Assembly (NCBI GenBank): GCA_020848545.1
Contig: JADLHZ010000034.1
Location: 1-32,166, forward strand
DNA: 32,166 nt
From: Deltaproteobacteria bacterium
Lineage (GTDB): Bacteria; Myxococcota; JADLHZ01
Reading direction: 5' to 3'
Below, piece by piece: positions 17,591 through 26,525 of this stretch (positions are counted from its first letter, which is position 1; each line of letters starts with the position of its first letter). The notes beneath the pieces were generated by a model. It had not been told where the DNA came from and ran no database searches. It worked only from the letters and a program-made list of their open reading frames with translations. The translations under genes and the position numbers were made by a program.

Positions 17591-17611
17591 AGTGTCCGAT
17601 TTTGGGACACT
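17591..17611. promoter_or_regulatory. Palindromic operator (AGTGTCC-N7-GGACACT), copy 2
   Basis: Seven-base perfect arms surround GATTTTG. The centre is at 17601, 59 bases before the GTG start at 17660 and 47 bases before the putative -10. It lies between divergent genes, so it is not a terminator. Confidence 0.75.
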
Positions 17612-17647
17612 CGCGACAAGGCGAGCCGCAAGCGATTTCGCCTGTGT

Positions 17648-17653
17648 TAACGT
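17648..17653 (+). promoter_or_regulatory. Putative -10 element of the first TPR/OMP operon
   Basis: TAACGT fits TAnnnT and ends 6 bases before GTG 17660. No Shine-Dalgarno is present between it and the start. Confidence 0.4.
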
Positions 17654-17659
17654 CAATGC

Positions 17660-18244
17660 GTGCTCGCGTTCATCACTGCTTCGATCATCACCGCCGCGTG
17701 CTCGCAGAGCGCGCGCGACATCGACGAAGCGGCAGACGCGTTCATCGCCGCCTCCGAGAAGTTGGCCCAGGGTCTCGCCGGCGAAGGCACGAACGCGCTT
17801 CGCGCGTTGTCGGCGAAGCATCCCTGGTTCGCGGTCGCGCAGCTCGAGCTCGGCCGCGCCGAAGACGCCAGGCACAGCTGGCTCTGGGCGTACGTCGCGT
17901 ACAAGCGCTATCTCGTCGCCGCGCCGAGCACGCCGGACAAAGCCGCGATCGCGGCACGTTTGCTCGAGCTCGAAGACAAGGTCCCGGCGCTGAAAGACTT
18001 TGGCGACGGTGAGCGCGCGGCCGCTGCCGGAGACTGGCGCGCAGCGATCACGGCGTTCGAAGCGAGCATCGCCAAGAAGCCCGCCTTCACCCTTCCCTAC
18101 CTCGCGCTCGCGGACGCGAAGGTGCGCCTCGGCGACAACACCGGCGCCAAGATCGCGTATGCTGCCTACCTCGAGCTCGATCAAGACGCGCCCGATCGCA
18201 AAGAGTGCACGGCGATCCTCGAACGTTTGCGGAGGGAGAAATGA
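17660..18244 (+). CDS. TPR-a lipoprotein, first cassette
   Basis: GTG 17660 is the only start available after the in-frame stop at 17648, and gives a short lipobox signal (MLAFITASIITAAC, lipidated Cys14). The 194-residue product is almost all helical, with about three TPR-like units. The family signature PWF (residues 55-57) ... AQLELGRAEDARHSW ... YVAYKRYL (to 85) is shared with the proteins at 18884, 26937 and 28260. The ending YAAYLELDQDAPDR is also shared. AQLxxxRxEDxR makes it the partner of 26937 (type a). TPR scaffolds bind peptides or assemble complexes, here probably in the periplasm. Its stop overlaps the OMP start by ATGA, so the two are co-translated and probably interact. Confidence 0.85.
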   Translation: MLAFITASIITAACSQSARDIDEAADAFIAASEKLAQGLAGEGTNALRALSAKHPWFAVAQLELGRAEDARHSWLWAYVAYKRYLVAAPSTPDKAAIAARLLELEDKVPALKDFGDGERAAAAGDWRAAITAFEASIAKKPAFTLPYLALADAKVRLGDNTGAKIAYAAYLELDQDAPDRKECTAILERLRREK

Positions 18245-18900
18245 TCGCGCGCGGCATCGCGATCGCTCTGGTCCTCGGCGGCATGCTCGCCGCGCGTGCC
18301 GCCTACGCCGTCGACAGCGTGCCGCTCGTCGCGCCCATCGTCGCGCCCATCGTCGCGCCCATGGTCGATGCGTCGTCGTCTGTGCGCCCCGCGGCCCGCC
18401 GCGCCGACAGCGGCCGTGATCGCGCGCGGCTCTTTCACCTCGGCTTGCGCGCGTCGGGCTTGGTGCACGCCGGGGGCGCTGGGCCCATGGGCGTGCTCGA
18501 GATCGGCGTGCGCTTTCCGTTCGCCGGCCAGCGTGTGGGCGTCATGTTGGCGCCGAGCATCGCCGGCACCTTCGGCCGCGTGCCGGTCGCGTCGCGCGCG
18601 GTGATCATCGGGGTGCCGCTCGCCTTGACGTTTCACCAAGCGCTCGGCGCGGGCTATTTGCGCGTGCACGCCGGACCTGCGCTCGATTGGGTGAGCGCGG
18701 TCGCCGAAGACAGCGTGGAGACGCGCGTCGATCAATATGCGTCGCTCGGCGTCGTCGCCGGCGCGGGATACTTACTCGACGCCGGCCCCGGCAAGCTCGT
18801 CTTCGACGCCGGCTATCGCCTCCTTTCTCATGTCGTCTTCGGTACGCGCGTGACGGCCCACATGGCCGGCATCGGGGTGGGCTATGCGTTTTGGTTGTAG
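18241..18900 (+). CDS. OMP-a, small outer-membrane beta-barrel, first cassette
   Basis: ATG 18241 overlaps the TPR-a stop (ATGA) behind GGAGGGAG. The 219-residue product has a Sec signal (GGMLAARAAYA) and a short PIVAPIVAPMV repeat. It then shows alternating amphipathic strands of a small barrel, perhaps eight to ten strands. The segments LEIGVRFPF, PLALTFHQALGAGYLRVHAGPALDW and the final GYAFWL match the other three OMPs. The FHQALGAGYLRV segment matches 27572 best (SYHERLGSGRLRV), which defines type a. A terminal aromatic/hydrophobic strand is normal for barrels assembled by BAM. Function unknown. The next gene starts inside its last codons. Confidence 0.82.
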   Translation: MIARGIAIALVLGGMLAARAAYAVDSVPLVAPIVAPIVAPMVDASSSVRPAARRADSGRDRARLFHLGLRASGLVHAGGAGPMGVLEIGVRFPFAGQRVGVMLAPSIAGTFGRVPVASRAVIIGVPLALTFHQALGAGYLRVHAGPALDWVSAVAEDSVETRVDQYASLGVVAGAGYLLDAGPGKLVFDAGYRLLSHVVFGTRVTAHMAGIGVGYAFWL

Positions 18901-19576
18901 CGTCCTCTTCTTATTGGGCGCGTGCGCGGCGGAGCAGAGCGCCGCGCCGGCGTCAGCGCCCTATCGCGTCGTCGCGTTCGCGCCGACGTGCGACGATGCG
19001 ATGCCCCGCCCCGGCGACGTCGTGCGCGACGTGATGCTGCGCTACGCGAAGGCGACGCGCCTCGCCCGCTCCGACGATGAGCAAGCACGCGCAGACGCCG
19101 TGCGCCTACTGACCGAGCTCGCCGGTGAACGGCCGTGGTTCGTGCACGTGCACCGCGCGCTCGGCATCGCCAACGGCTTCGCCGGCGCCTGGTTGTCTTC
19201 CTACGTCGCGTACAAACGTTACCTGCAGCTCGACGTGCACGCCGCCGATCGCGCCGACGTTCGCGCGCAGTTGTACGTGCTCGAGACGAAGCAATCGGTC
19301 TTGAAGCGCTACGCCGAAGCAGAAGAGGCGGCGACGCGCCTCGAGTGGGCGAGCGCGCTGCAGTTGCTCGAGGAAGTGCTGGCGCGAAAGCCGAGCTTCC
19401 CGCTCGCGCATCGCCTGCTCGCGATCGTGTATGCGTCGACCGCGCGCGCCGAGGAGGCGATCGACGAGTACGAAACCTATTTGAAGCTCGATGCGCTGGC
19501 GGTCGATCGCGACGCCGTCGAGACGATCATCCATGACACGCGCGCTGCGCTCGCGCGGCAGCGGGAGACGCGATGA
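18884..19576 (+). CDS. TPR-b lipoprotein, first cassette
   Basis: ATG 18884 is embedded in the last 17 bases of OMP-a (GGCTATGCGTT). It gives a lipobox (SVLFLLGAC, lipidated Cys14). The 230-residue product has an N-terminal linker, then helical TPR-like repeats. The signature is PWF at 84-86 and AWLSSYVAYKRYL at 102-114, with LAHRLLAIVYASTARAEEAIDEY and YLKLDALAVDR near the end. The RLLAIVYAS segment pairs it with 28260 (RLLGIAYAS), which defines type b. It is a likely periplasmic scaffold for OMP-b, whose start overlaps its stop by ATGA. Confidence 0.88.
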   Translation: MRFGCSVLFLLGACAAEQSAAPASAPYRVVAFAPTCDDAMPRPGDVVRDVMLRYAKATRLARSDDEQARADAVRLLTELAGERPWFVHVHRALGIANGFAGAWLSSYVAYKRYLQLDVHAADRADVRAQLYVLETKQSVLKRYAEAEEAATRLEWASALQLLEEVLARKPSFPLAHRLLAIVYASTARAEEAIDEYETYLKLDALAVDRDAVETIIHDTRAALARQRETR

Positions 19577-20169
19577 GCCTCATCCTCGTCGTCGTGGCGC
19601 TGTTGAGCGCCGAACAGCAGGGGCGCGCGTTCAAAGTCGGCGAAGAGAACGCGCGCGAGGCCGCTGTAGAAGATCGCCTGGACGGCCGCTTCATCATCGC
19701 GCCGAAGCTCGCCGCGGGATATAGCGTGGCGCCGCCCGCGGGGTTCGCGCTGCGCGGCGCGCTCGAGCTCGGGTATCGCTTGCCGTTTCTGCGCGGCCTC
19801 GTCGGCTTGTCGATCGAGCCCGGGGTCGGCGGAGCGTGGGTGGCGGGGCGCGCGGGCGTGGCGTTCTCGGTGCCGCTCTTGCTCAGCGCCAACATCGTCG
19901 CCGGGCCGGGGATGCTGCGCGTCCTCGCCGGGCCCGCGCTGGATTGGCAGCGTGTCGAAATTCCCATCGCTGAAGAAAATGTGAGCGACGAGACCTTCGC
20001 TCTCGGCCTTGCTGCCGGGGTGAGCTATGGGCTCGTCCTCGGCACAGAGGTCGCCACTGGGGTCGCCGGGATCGAGGCGCGCTATCGCGTGGCAAACGTC
20101 GGGGTCGGTGGGGTGGTCACAACGAGCCACGTGCTCATGTTGGGGTTGGTCTATGCGTTCTTTCTGTAG
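19573..20169 (+). CDS. OMP-b, small outer-membrane beta-barrel, first cassette
   Basis: ATG 19573 overlaps the TPR-b stop by four bases. The 198-residue product starts with a hydrophobic signal-like segment (MSLILVVVALLSA), which is short and lacks early positive charge. Strands follow with the family signature ALELGYRLPFLRGLVGLSIEP, VPLLLSANIVAGPG, RVLAGPALDW and final LVYAFFL. VPLLxSANxxAGPG is shared with 29002 only, defining type b. Its substrate or partner is unknown. Tight coupling to TPR-b and to the lipoprotein that starts inside its last codons suggests the three act together in the outer membrane. Confidence 0.82.
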   Translation: MSLILVVVALLSAEQQGRAFKVGEENAREAAVEDRLDGRFIIAPKLAAGYSVAPPAGFALRGALELGYRLPFLRGLVGLSIEPGVGGAWVAGRAGVAFSVPLLLSANIVAGPGMLRVLAGPALDWQRVEIPIAEENVSDETFALGLAAGVSYGLVLGTEVATGVAGIEARYRVANVGVGGVVTTSHVLMLGLVYAFFL

Positions 20170-23107
20170 CCGGGTCGCGCTCATGCTGCTCGCGGCAGGG
20201 TTTGTCGCGTGCACGCTCACCCACAAGACGACGGGCACCGCGGGCCAAACGGGCACGACGGGAGCGACAGGTGGCGAAGGCGACGCGCCGGCGGTGACGC
20301 TCGTTGGGCCGGTCACGTTCTGCATGGGATCGGCCGCAACGTTGACGCTGGCGTCAGAGCACGCAGAGGGCTACGCGCTCGTCGCCACGCTGGCAGCGGC
20401 GGACGGCGCCACGACGGAAGTGCCGGTCCTCGAGAGCGGAGCCGTCGAGATCTCGGATCGTCTGGCGCTCGCCGCCGGCGTGTACGCGCTCGGCGTTTGG
20501 TTCTTGCGTGACAACGTTTTGTCGGAGCCCGTGTGGTTCCCCGGAGCGCTGACGGTGGCAACGCCGCCCGTCGTCACGACCTTGCTCGCGCCGGAATGTC
20601 AAAGCACCGCGTTCGACACCACGTCCTTTGTTTTGGGCGGCACAGGGCTCGCCGGCGCATCCGCGCGCGTGGAGGCAGAAGGGAGTCTCGTCGCGCTCGG
20701 CGCTGCGGCGAACGCCGAGGGCACGACGCTCACGGTCACGCTGCCGTCAGCGCTCGCGCCCGGCGGACCGTATGCGTTCAGCGTCGTGTCGGCGGCCGGG
20801 TGCGTCGTGCAGGTGCTCGACGGCGCCGGCATGGGCCTCTCGGTGAAGCCGCGGCCGCTCGTCTCCGCGAGCGCTGTTGGCCCGAAGAGGACGAGCGGAA
20901 AAGCGCAGCGCGATACGCACGTCGCGGTGCGCGTGAGCGGCGGCGCGAGCCAGTCCGGCGCCGGCGCGCTCGTCGCGGCGGCCGGTGCGGTGACCGTGCG
21001 CACGATGAGCGGCGCGATCGTGTCGCCGGAGAGCATCGTCGCGCTCGCGTTGCCGGGCGGCGGAACTGACTTACTCGCGACCTTCGCCAAGGACGCGCTG
21101 CCGGCGGAGAGCACGTTGGCGCCGATCGTCGCGCAGAATGGGTGCACGAGCGCCGGTGTGGCGTTCGGCGTGGAAGAGGCGCCGTCGCTCGCTGGCGCGC
21201 TCGCGTCGGTGCGGCTGTCGCCGACGGGATCACCGCTCGATGGCGGCGCGCTCGTCGATCTGTTCACGGCCGGTGCGCTCACCGATCCGACGGTGGTGTC
21301 GATCGACGTCGATCCAGATCCGGCAAACGACGTCTACGTGGCGTTGTCGCTGCACACGGAGCTCGATCGCACGCGGCGGGCGTTGCGTTTTTCGGTGCCA
21401 GCGTCGCAGACCGTCGCGTCGTCGTTCTGGAGCACCCTGCGCGTCGAGGCGCCTGGAGGCGAACGGCTGATCGAGCGGGCTTACTACGTCGTGAACGCGA
21501 GCTCGAGCGACAGCGCTCCTGCACGTGCGCGCGTCCTCTGGAAAGAACGCGACGCGCTCTACGCTGGAGGCGATGCCATGCGCGTCTATGGGTGCTGGCT
21601 GCGTGAAGCCGCGCTGTCGTTTGTCGCGGTCGACGCCGCCGGCGCGGAGCATCCGCTGGCGGCGAGCGCGAGCGGCGTCGATCAGTGGGCGAACGCGAGC
21701 TTTCGCTGCTCTGTGAATCCCAGCGCGTGGGCCGACTCGCACGTGACGATCACGAGCCCGGCGGGGCTCGCGGCGGGGGTGTATCGCTTGCGGGTGAAGG
21801 CGGCGCTCAGCGGCGGCGTGACGACGAGCGAGGATGATCTGTATCCCTTCGTTGTTTACGGCGACACGCCGGCGATGGGGGCGTTCGAGGTGGTGACGGG
21901 GGCCGGCGCGACGTTGAGCGCGGCACGTCGGAGCGCTCACGGGCTAACCGCAGTCGACGCGTTGGGTCGCAAGTACCTTTATGTGATCGGCGGCGATTCG
22001 AACCCCACCGTCAATCCCGCAGCCGTGCCAGTGTCAGCGGCATTGACGACCTACGAATACTCCGCGGTGGCGCCGGACCACACGCTCATCGGTCTCGTCG
22101 CTGTCTCCGGCCCGAACCAAGAGCTGCCGCTGCTCAGCGGCCCGAGCGGCGGGCCGTTCACCGCGCTCAGCGCCAGCTACGCGCCGGCCGTGACGAGCGA
22201 TGGACCGAATGTCTACCTCTTGGGCGGCACTGCGAACGCGACGTCCGCTTCTTCGAACGTCTTTCATGCGACGGTCGTCGATCCGGTGGTCGATTCAGAC
22301 CCCGCGCACCAAGGCCGCTTGAACCCTTTCCTTCAGCACGCGAGCGCCAAGCTCTGCGCCAACGACGCGTGCAGCATCGCCGCGCCGCTCTTCGGTCTCG
22401 GCGCCGAGCTCGTGCGCAACGGCGAGACGCGCTCGATCGTCGCCGTCGGCGGCGCGGCGGCGAACGCGACGATGACCGCGCGCGACGGCGTCACGCACGT
22501 CACCGCCGTTCAGTTGAATACGGCGGGCGCTATCGTCTCCTCCTCGCGGCCGATGACGGCCGTGCCCGCGGCGATCGTGCTGCCGGGCGCGCAGGCGTTT
22601 TCGTTCGTGACGAAGAGCTTCTTGCCGGGATCGGCGAACGCGCTCGTCTGGGCGTTCGGCGGCTTCTCGGCGATCGACGACACCGAGCTCATTCCGCTGG
22701 CCCTCACCGAGAATCGTACGCTCGCCTCTGCGCTGGCGGCGCAGCCTGGGTCGTCGAGCTTCGCCGGCGGCGCGGCGTATGATTTCTGGTCGCACGCGAC
22801 CTTCGTGGCGGGGAAACGCGTGTTTTTGGTGGGTGGTGCTACGCAGACGGGCCTCGGCGGGGGCTCGGTGCCGTCCGTTCTGAATACTTCGGTCTTCGCC
22901 AGCTATGACGCGACGACCGCTGCCATCGGCACACTCCAAGCGAGCCCGCAGAATCTCACCCGAAAGCGCGGCGCCATGGCGTTCGTACACCTGCCACCGC
23001 ATGTCTATTCTTTCAGCGGTCTGATCTGTGATCACGTGACAGAAGTCTGTGCCGGCCCCACCATCGCCCTCAGCCCCGACATCGAGCACGGTGAACTGAC
23101 GCCGTGA
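20153..23107 (+). CDS. Large kelch-like surface lipoprotein following the first cassette
   Basis: ATG 20153 lies inside the last 17 bases of OMP-b and gives a lipobox (LMLLAAGFVAC, lipidated Cys18). An open extension upstream is antisense-like OMP frame and was rejected. The 984-residue product has a short Gly-Thr-rich linker (GTAGQTGTTGATGG). Several Ig-like beta-sandwich segments follow up to about residue 590. A kelch-like propeller then runs over about 600-970, with repeated blades YVIGGDS (about 610), VYLLGGT (687), VWAFGGF (832) and VFLVGGA (890). This architecture suggests a surface-exposed binding protein. As the last gene of the cassette it is a candidate client of the TPR/OMP pairs. 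Confidence 0.9.
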   Translation: MRSFCSRVALMLLAAGFVACTLTHKTTGTAGQTGTTGATGGEGDAPAVTLVGPVTFCMGSAATLTLASEHAEGYALVATLAAADGATTEVPVLESGAVEISDRLALAAGVYALGVWFLRDNVLSEPVWFPGALTVATPPVVTTLLAPECQSTAFDTTSFVLGGTGLAGASARVEAEGSLVALGAAANAEGTTLTVTLPSALAPGGPYAFSVVSAAGCVVQVLDGAGMGLSVKPRPLVSASAVGPKRTSGKAQRDTHVAVRVSGGASQSGAGALVAAAGAVTVRTMSGAIVSPESIVALALPGGGTDLLATFAKDALPAESTLAPIVAQNGCTSAGVAFGVEEAPSLAGALASVRLSPTGSPLDGGALVDLFTAGALTDPTVVSIDVDPDPANDVYVALSLHTELDRTRRALRFSVPASQTVASSFWSTLRVEAPGGERLIERAYYVVNASSSDSAPARARVLWKERDALYAGGDAMRVYGCWLREAALSFVAVDAAGAEHPLAASASGVDQWANASFRCSVNPSAWADSHVTITSPAGLAAGVYRLRVKAALSGGVTTSEDDLYPFVVYGDTPAMGAFEVVTGAGATLSAARRSAHGLTAVDALGRKYLYVIGGDSNPTVNPAAVPVSAALTTYEYSAVAPDHTLIGLVAVSGPNQELPLLSGPSGGPFTALSASYAPAVTSDGPNVYLLGGTANATSASSNVFHATVVDPVVDSDPAHQGRLNPFLQHASAKLCANDACSIAAPLFGLGAELVRNGETRSIVAVGGAAANATMTARDGVTHVTAVQLNTAGAIVSSSRPMTAVPAAIVLPGAQAFSFVTKSFLPGSANALVWAFGGFSAIDDTELIPLALTENRTLASALAAQPGSSSFAGGAAYDFWSHATFVAGKRVFLVGGATQTGLGGGSVPSVLNTSVFASYDATTAAIGTLQASPQNLTRKRGAMAFVHLPPHVYSFSGLICDHVTEVCAGPTIALSPDIEHGELTP

Positions 23108-23127
23108 CTCGCACCTCGTACCACATC

Positions 23128-23150
23128 GAGTGTCCCATAATCGGACACTC
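23128..23150. promoter_or_regulatory. Palindromic operator (GAGTGTCC-N7-GGACACTC), copy 3
   Basis: Eight-base perfect arms surround CATAATC. The centre is at 23139, 61 bases before ATG 23200. It also lies 20 bases after the stop of the preceding gene, but no T-run follows, so the operator reading shared with copies 1 and 2 is preferred. Confidence 0.75.
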
Positions 23151-23185
23151 CCGTCTTCGTCCCCCCGAGGCGCCTCCGACCGGAG

Positions 23186-23191
23186 TACCAT
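23186..23191 (+). promoter_or_regulatory. Putative -10 element upstream of the 23200 gene
   Basis: TACCAT fits TAnnnT and ends 8 bases before ATG 23200. GGAG at 23182-23185 is too far from the start to be a good Shine-Dalgarno. Confidence 0.4.
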
Positions 23192-23199
23192 CGCTCCTG

Positions 23200-26100
23200 A
23201 TGCATCCACTGAAGCATCCACTGCTGCATTCGCCGCTGGCCGCGCTCGCGAGCCTCGTGCTTCAGAGCTGCCTCATCGGTGGCGTCTCCCTCGTCTTCCC
23301 GAAAGACACCTCACCGACCCTCGAGAGCTGCACCGGCGAGCAATGTCCCGCCACAGTGGACGACCCCGGCGCTGGGACGGCGAACCCCCGTACGCTCGAC
23401 GTCGATCGCGAACGCTCGTTCCTCACGCTCGACCGCGAGAGCATCCCGGCAGACGATGCCGAAGCGCTGCACGTCACCGTGAACCTGCGCGACGTCACCG
23501 GCTCCTCGGTCGAAGGCGCGGTCGTCACGCTGAGCGCCGGCGGAAAGCAAAACTCGATCACCCCCGCTGCGGCGATCGCGAGCGACAGCAAGGGCCAAGC
23601 GGTCTTCACGCTCCGCTCGAAGCTCGCCGAAGAGAAGACGGTCACCGTCGCACTCGAGGGTTCCGACAGCGCGCTCTTCGTCGCGACCGTGCGGTTCACC
23701 CAAGCCATCGCCGACCCCGCCACCTCCACCGTCACGCTTTCGCTCGAGACCGCGATCAAAGCCGACGGCCTCGACTTCACCGCGGCCACCGTCGTCGCCA
23801 AGACCGCCGCCGGCGGCATCGCCTACGGCGCGCCCGTCACCATCGCCGCGGACGACGACGCCACCTTCGCCACCTCACCCACGGTCGGCTTCGACGGCAA
23901 TGCGATCGCGCAAGTGCGCTCGCGAACGTCCGGAACGAAACAGCTGTCGATCAAAGTCGGCGACGTCACCTTGGCAGTAAAGCCCTTGGTCACCTTCGTG
24001 ACGGTGGCGATCTTCCAAAGCGCGATCAGCGTCACCATCGCGTCGAACGTCGCCGTCGCCGATCTCGCCGACGGCATCGAGATCGATGTCGTCGTCCCCA
24101 CCGTGACCGGCGGCGTCACGCGCGATCACGCGGTGGCGATCGACGTGAGCGGCTCCGGCAACCTGCTCGTGCCAATCGGCACCGCAGACGAGCCGAGCTC
24201 ACGCCACGTGCTCGTCACATCAGCGAAGGCGGAACAGAAAACGATCACCGTGACCGTACCAGACGCGCCTGCGCTCGCGCCGGTCATCGTCTCTGTCGCG
24301 TTCGTTGCTGGCCCGGCCGTCGCCGCGCAGAGCACGTTCACTTTGGGCCCGCCGCGCTTGTCGCCGGCGATGACGGCGTCGGGCCAAGTGACGCTGAAGG
24401 ACAAGTTTGCGAACTTTTGCCCCGGCGCCACGGTGATGTTCAGCGGCACTTCGGGCCTGATTCCCGCCGGCACGTCGGCCAACACCGATGCGTTGGGCCA
24501 GGTCAACGTCAGCGCCACACTCACCGCGACCGGGCCGCAAACGATGACCGTGCAACTGCAATCCGGCGACGCGCTCGCCGTCACGCTCGACGTCGTGGCG
24601 CCCTTCTTCGAGCGCGCACGGCCGCACGACAGCGCTTCCATCCCCGCGCTCGATCCGAGCAATCCGGCGCGCTGGTTCGTCGCCAGCGGTGAGCGCGTGT
24701 TCGAGACGACCGACTCGGGCGCGAGCTTTCATCCGGTGTCGATGACGGGTGTCCCTCCGAGCACGATCGTCGCGCTCGCTGCGCACCCAAGCGCACCAGC
24801 GAAGTTGTTTCTGCGCACTTACAACTCGACCGTCGGGACTCGAACGTTCAGCGGCAACGGCGGCGACTGGACGGAGCTCGGCCCCGAGTACGGCGCGCCT
24901 GTGGACTTTGCCGATCGCGCCGCGCTGGTCTTCGCGCGAGCGGACGCGATCAGCCTACCTTCGCACGTCTCGAGATGCTTGAGCGGAAACGCAACGTCGG
25001 CGGCGGTGACGCTTCGGCGCACCGACGGCGCGAGCACGGCCGCCATTCCGTGGAGCACGGACTTCGGCCCCGGCCGCTACGCGCTCAGCTGGAAGCTCAA
25101 CTTCGCCGACGATCCTTCCGCGACGGCGCCCGGCTCTTTCTACATGGCGTGGGAAGCGGTCACCGCACGTTGCGCCATCGAGCCGACGCAGCTCCATTCG
25201 GGCGCCGTCTATTTTGCGGCTGGCGTTCCGGCGGCGTTCAACAACGCGCGCGACGTGCTCGGGCGCGACCCTGGGCGCTCGGGCTGCATCTTTTATCGCA
25301 TCGATGACCTCCAGATCGGCCGCGAGTGCCTCGACGGCGCGGTCGCGGCGCCGGTCACGGTCCCGCCCGAGGCACAAGGCTACGGCGCCGTGCGCGCGCG
25401 AGCGGACGGCGCCCTCTTCACCGTTGGTCCCACGAAGCTCTTCCGTCACGCGGCCGGCGCTTGGCAGGAGGTTGGCGCGGTCGCCGCAGATCCTGCCAGC
25501 CCCTTCTCGATTCATCCCGCGAGCGCCCCCCTCGCGTTTCTCGGCCAATACCAGCTCCAGGGCGCAACCCTCTCACGCGCCACGCTGAGCGTCCCGAACA
25601 ACAGCGTGCTCGGAATGAGCGTCGAGAACGGCGCGTGGAGCATGGTCGCGCGCGACGGCAGCAGCGCGTTTCGCTTCTCCTTTCCGGCCTCGCCGAGCGC
25701 AGGATGGACCTTCGGCGGCTTGCTCTCTCGGCTCGCGCTCGTCGAAGCCGTGCCTTCACCTGCGAACGACGGCGTCTACTTCGCGCGAAGCGCCACCGGC
25801 GTCTTCGACATCAACGCGACCGCTGACACGCCCGTCACGACCGACACGGCGGCACAAGCGATCGGCACACCGGTGCGCGTCTTCTCGCAGCCTCTGCCAG
25901 CGAGCGTGCGCTACTTGTCGACGAACGCGGGCGTCTATGCGCGCGGCGCCGCCGGGGGTTGGACGAAGATCGCCGCGCTCGGCAATGCCTCGGTGCTCGC
26001 CGTGGATCCAACGGACGGCGCCGTCTTCGCAGCGTCGACGAGCACCGACACGATCTGGCGTTCCACCCTGGGCGGAAGCGTCGCGGTCAACGTTCCCAAT

Positions 26101-26511
26101 CTCGGTCTCGCGGTGCGCTTCTTCGTCGACCCGCGCTCGTCGGCTGTCTACCTGCTCGGCGACAGTTGCAAGCTCTTCGTGAAAGCGAGCGGCAGCCCGT
26201 CGTGGACTAAGCTTGGCGAGGGGATTTGCGACCTAAGCGGCGTCGACTTCAACGTGACGCCGAGCACCACGCTTCGCATCTACTTCCGCGCGACGTCGGC
26301 GTTCGGCGTGAACGACTCGAGCCAGCTCTACGTGGCCACCGTGGCGAGCGCAGCGCCCGTCACGCCGCACCCTTGTGGCGGCGAAGTGGCCGCGGCGATG
26401 ACCCCGAACGACGTCGTCGTCCCGGATCCGAGCGACCCGCTGCATCTCTACCTCTACCGCCCGAGCCTCGGCGCCGCGGGCTTCTTCGAGAGCATCTCTG
26501 GGTGTCGTTGA
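23200..26511 (+). CDS. Large Big-1/BNR-like surface lipoprotein
   Basis: ATG 23200 gives a lipobox signal (LAALASLVLQSC, lipidated Cys24). The longer frame from 23104 would run through the operator and has no signal. The 1103-residue product has about four invasin-type Ig-like (Big-1) domains over residues about 80-468 (VTVNLRDVTGSSVEGAVVTLSAGG; QVTLKDKFANFCPGATVMFSG). From about residue 470 it becomes a BNR/VPS10-like propeller (WFVASGERVFETTDSGASF; LYVATVAS). Big-1 domains act as rigid stalks in adhesins, so an extended surface protein is likely. It carries its own palindrome-linked promoter. Its 3' end is followed 14 bases later by a small ribbon-helix-helix-like gene. Confidence 0.92.
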   Translation: MHPLKHPLLHSPLAALASLVLQSCLIGGVSLVFPKDTSPTLESCTGEQCPATVDDPGAGTANPRTLDVDRERSFLTLDRESIPADDAEALHVTVNLRDVTGSSVEGAVVTLSAGGKQNSITPAAAIASDSKGQAVFTLRSKLAEEKTVTVALEGSDSALFVATVRFTQAIADPATSTVTLSLETAIKADGLDFTAATVVAKTAAGGIAYGAPVTIAADDDATFATSPTVGFDGNAIAQVRSRTSGTKQLSIKVGDVTLAVKPLVTFVTVAIFQSAISVTIASNVAVADLADGIEIDVVVPTVTGGVTRDHAVAIDVSGSGNLLVPIGTADEPSSRHVLVTSAKAEQKTITVTVPDAPALAPVIVSVAFVAGPAVAAQSTFTLGPPRLSPAMTASGQVTLKDKFANFCPGATVMFSGTSGLIPAGTSANTDALGQVNVSATLTATGPQTMTVQLQSGDALAVTLDVVAPFFERARPHDSASIPALDPSNPARWFVASGERVFETTDSGASFHPVSMTGVPPSTIVALAAHPSAPAKLFLRTYNSTVGTRTFSGNGGDWTELGPEYGAPVDFADRAALVFARADAISLPSHVSRCLSGNATSAAVTLRRTDGASTAAIPWSTDFGPGRYALSWKLNFADDPSATAPGSFYMAWEAVTARCAIEPTQLHSGAVYFAAGVPAAFNNARDVLGRDPGRSGCIFYRIDDLQIGRECLDGAVAAPVTVPPEAQGYGAVRARADGALFTVGPTKLFRHAAGAWQEVGAVAADPASPFSIHPASAPLAFLGQYQLQGATLSRATLSVPNNSVLGMSVENGAWSMVARDGSSAFRFSFPASPSAGWTFGGLLSRLALVEAVPSPANDGVYFARSATGVFDINATADTPVTTDTAAQAIGTPVRVFSQPLPASVRYLSTNAGVYARGAAGGWTKIAALGNASVLAVDPTDGAVFAASTSTDTIWRSTLGGSVAVNVPNLGLAVRFFVDPRSSAVYLLGDSCKLFVKASGSPSWTKLGEGICDLSGVDFNVTPSTTLRIYFRATSAFGVNDSSQLYVATVASAAPVTPHPCGGEVAAAMTPNDVVVPDPSDPLHLYLYRPSLGAAGFFESISGCR

Positions 26512-26525
26512 GGGGGGAGAAAGCC

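Noticed and set aside
17423-18184. N-terminal extension of the AraC regulator
   Set aside because: The frame is open but runs through both palindromes and opposite the TPR-a gene, has no domain, and the sensing domain already begins just after ATG 17422.
23128-23150. Rho-independent terminator of the first cassette operon
   Set aside because: No T-run follows, and the same dyad occurs at 10048 and 17591 between divergent genes where no terminator is expected.
23130-24692. Plus-strand open frame of 520 codons overlapping the Big-1 lipoprotein in another frame
   Set aside because: Dominated by Arg and His-Arg runs typical of a frame-shifted high-GC reading. The other frame has a lipobox and Ig-like domains.
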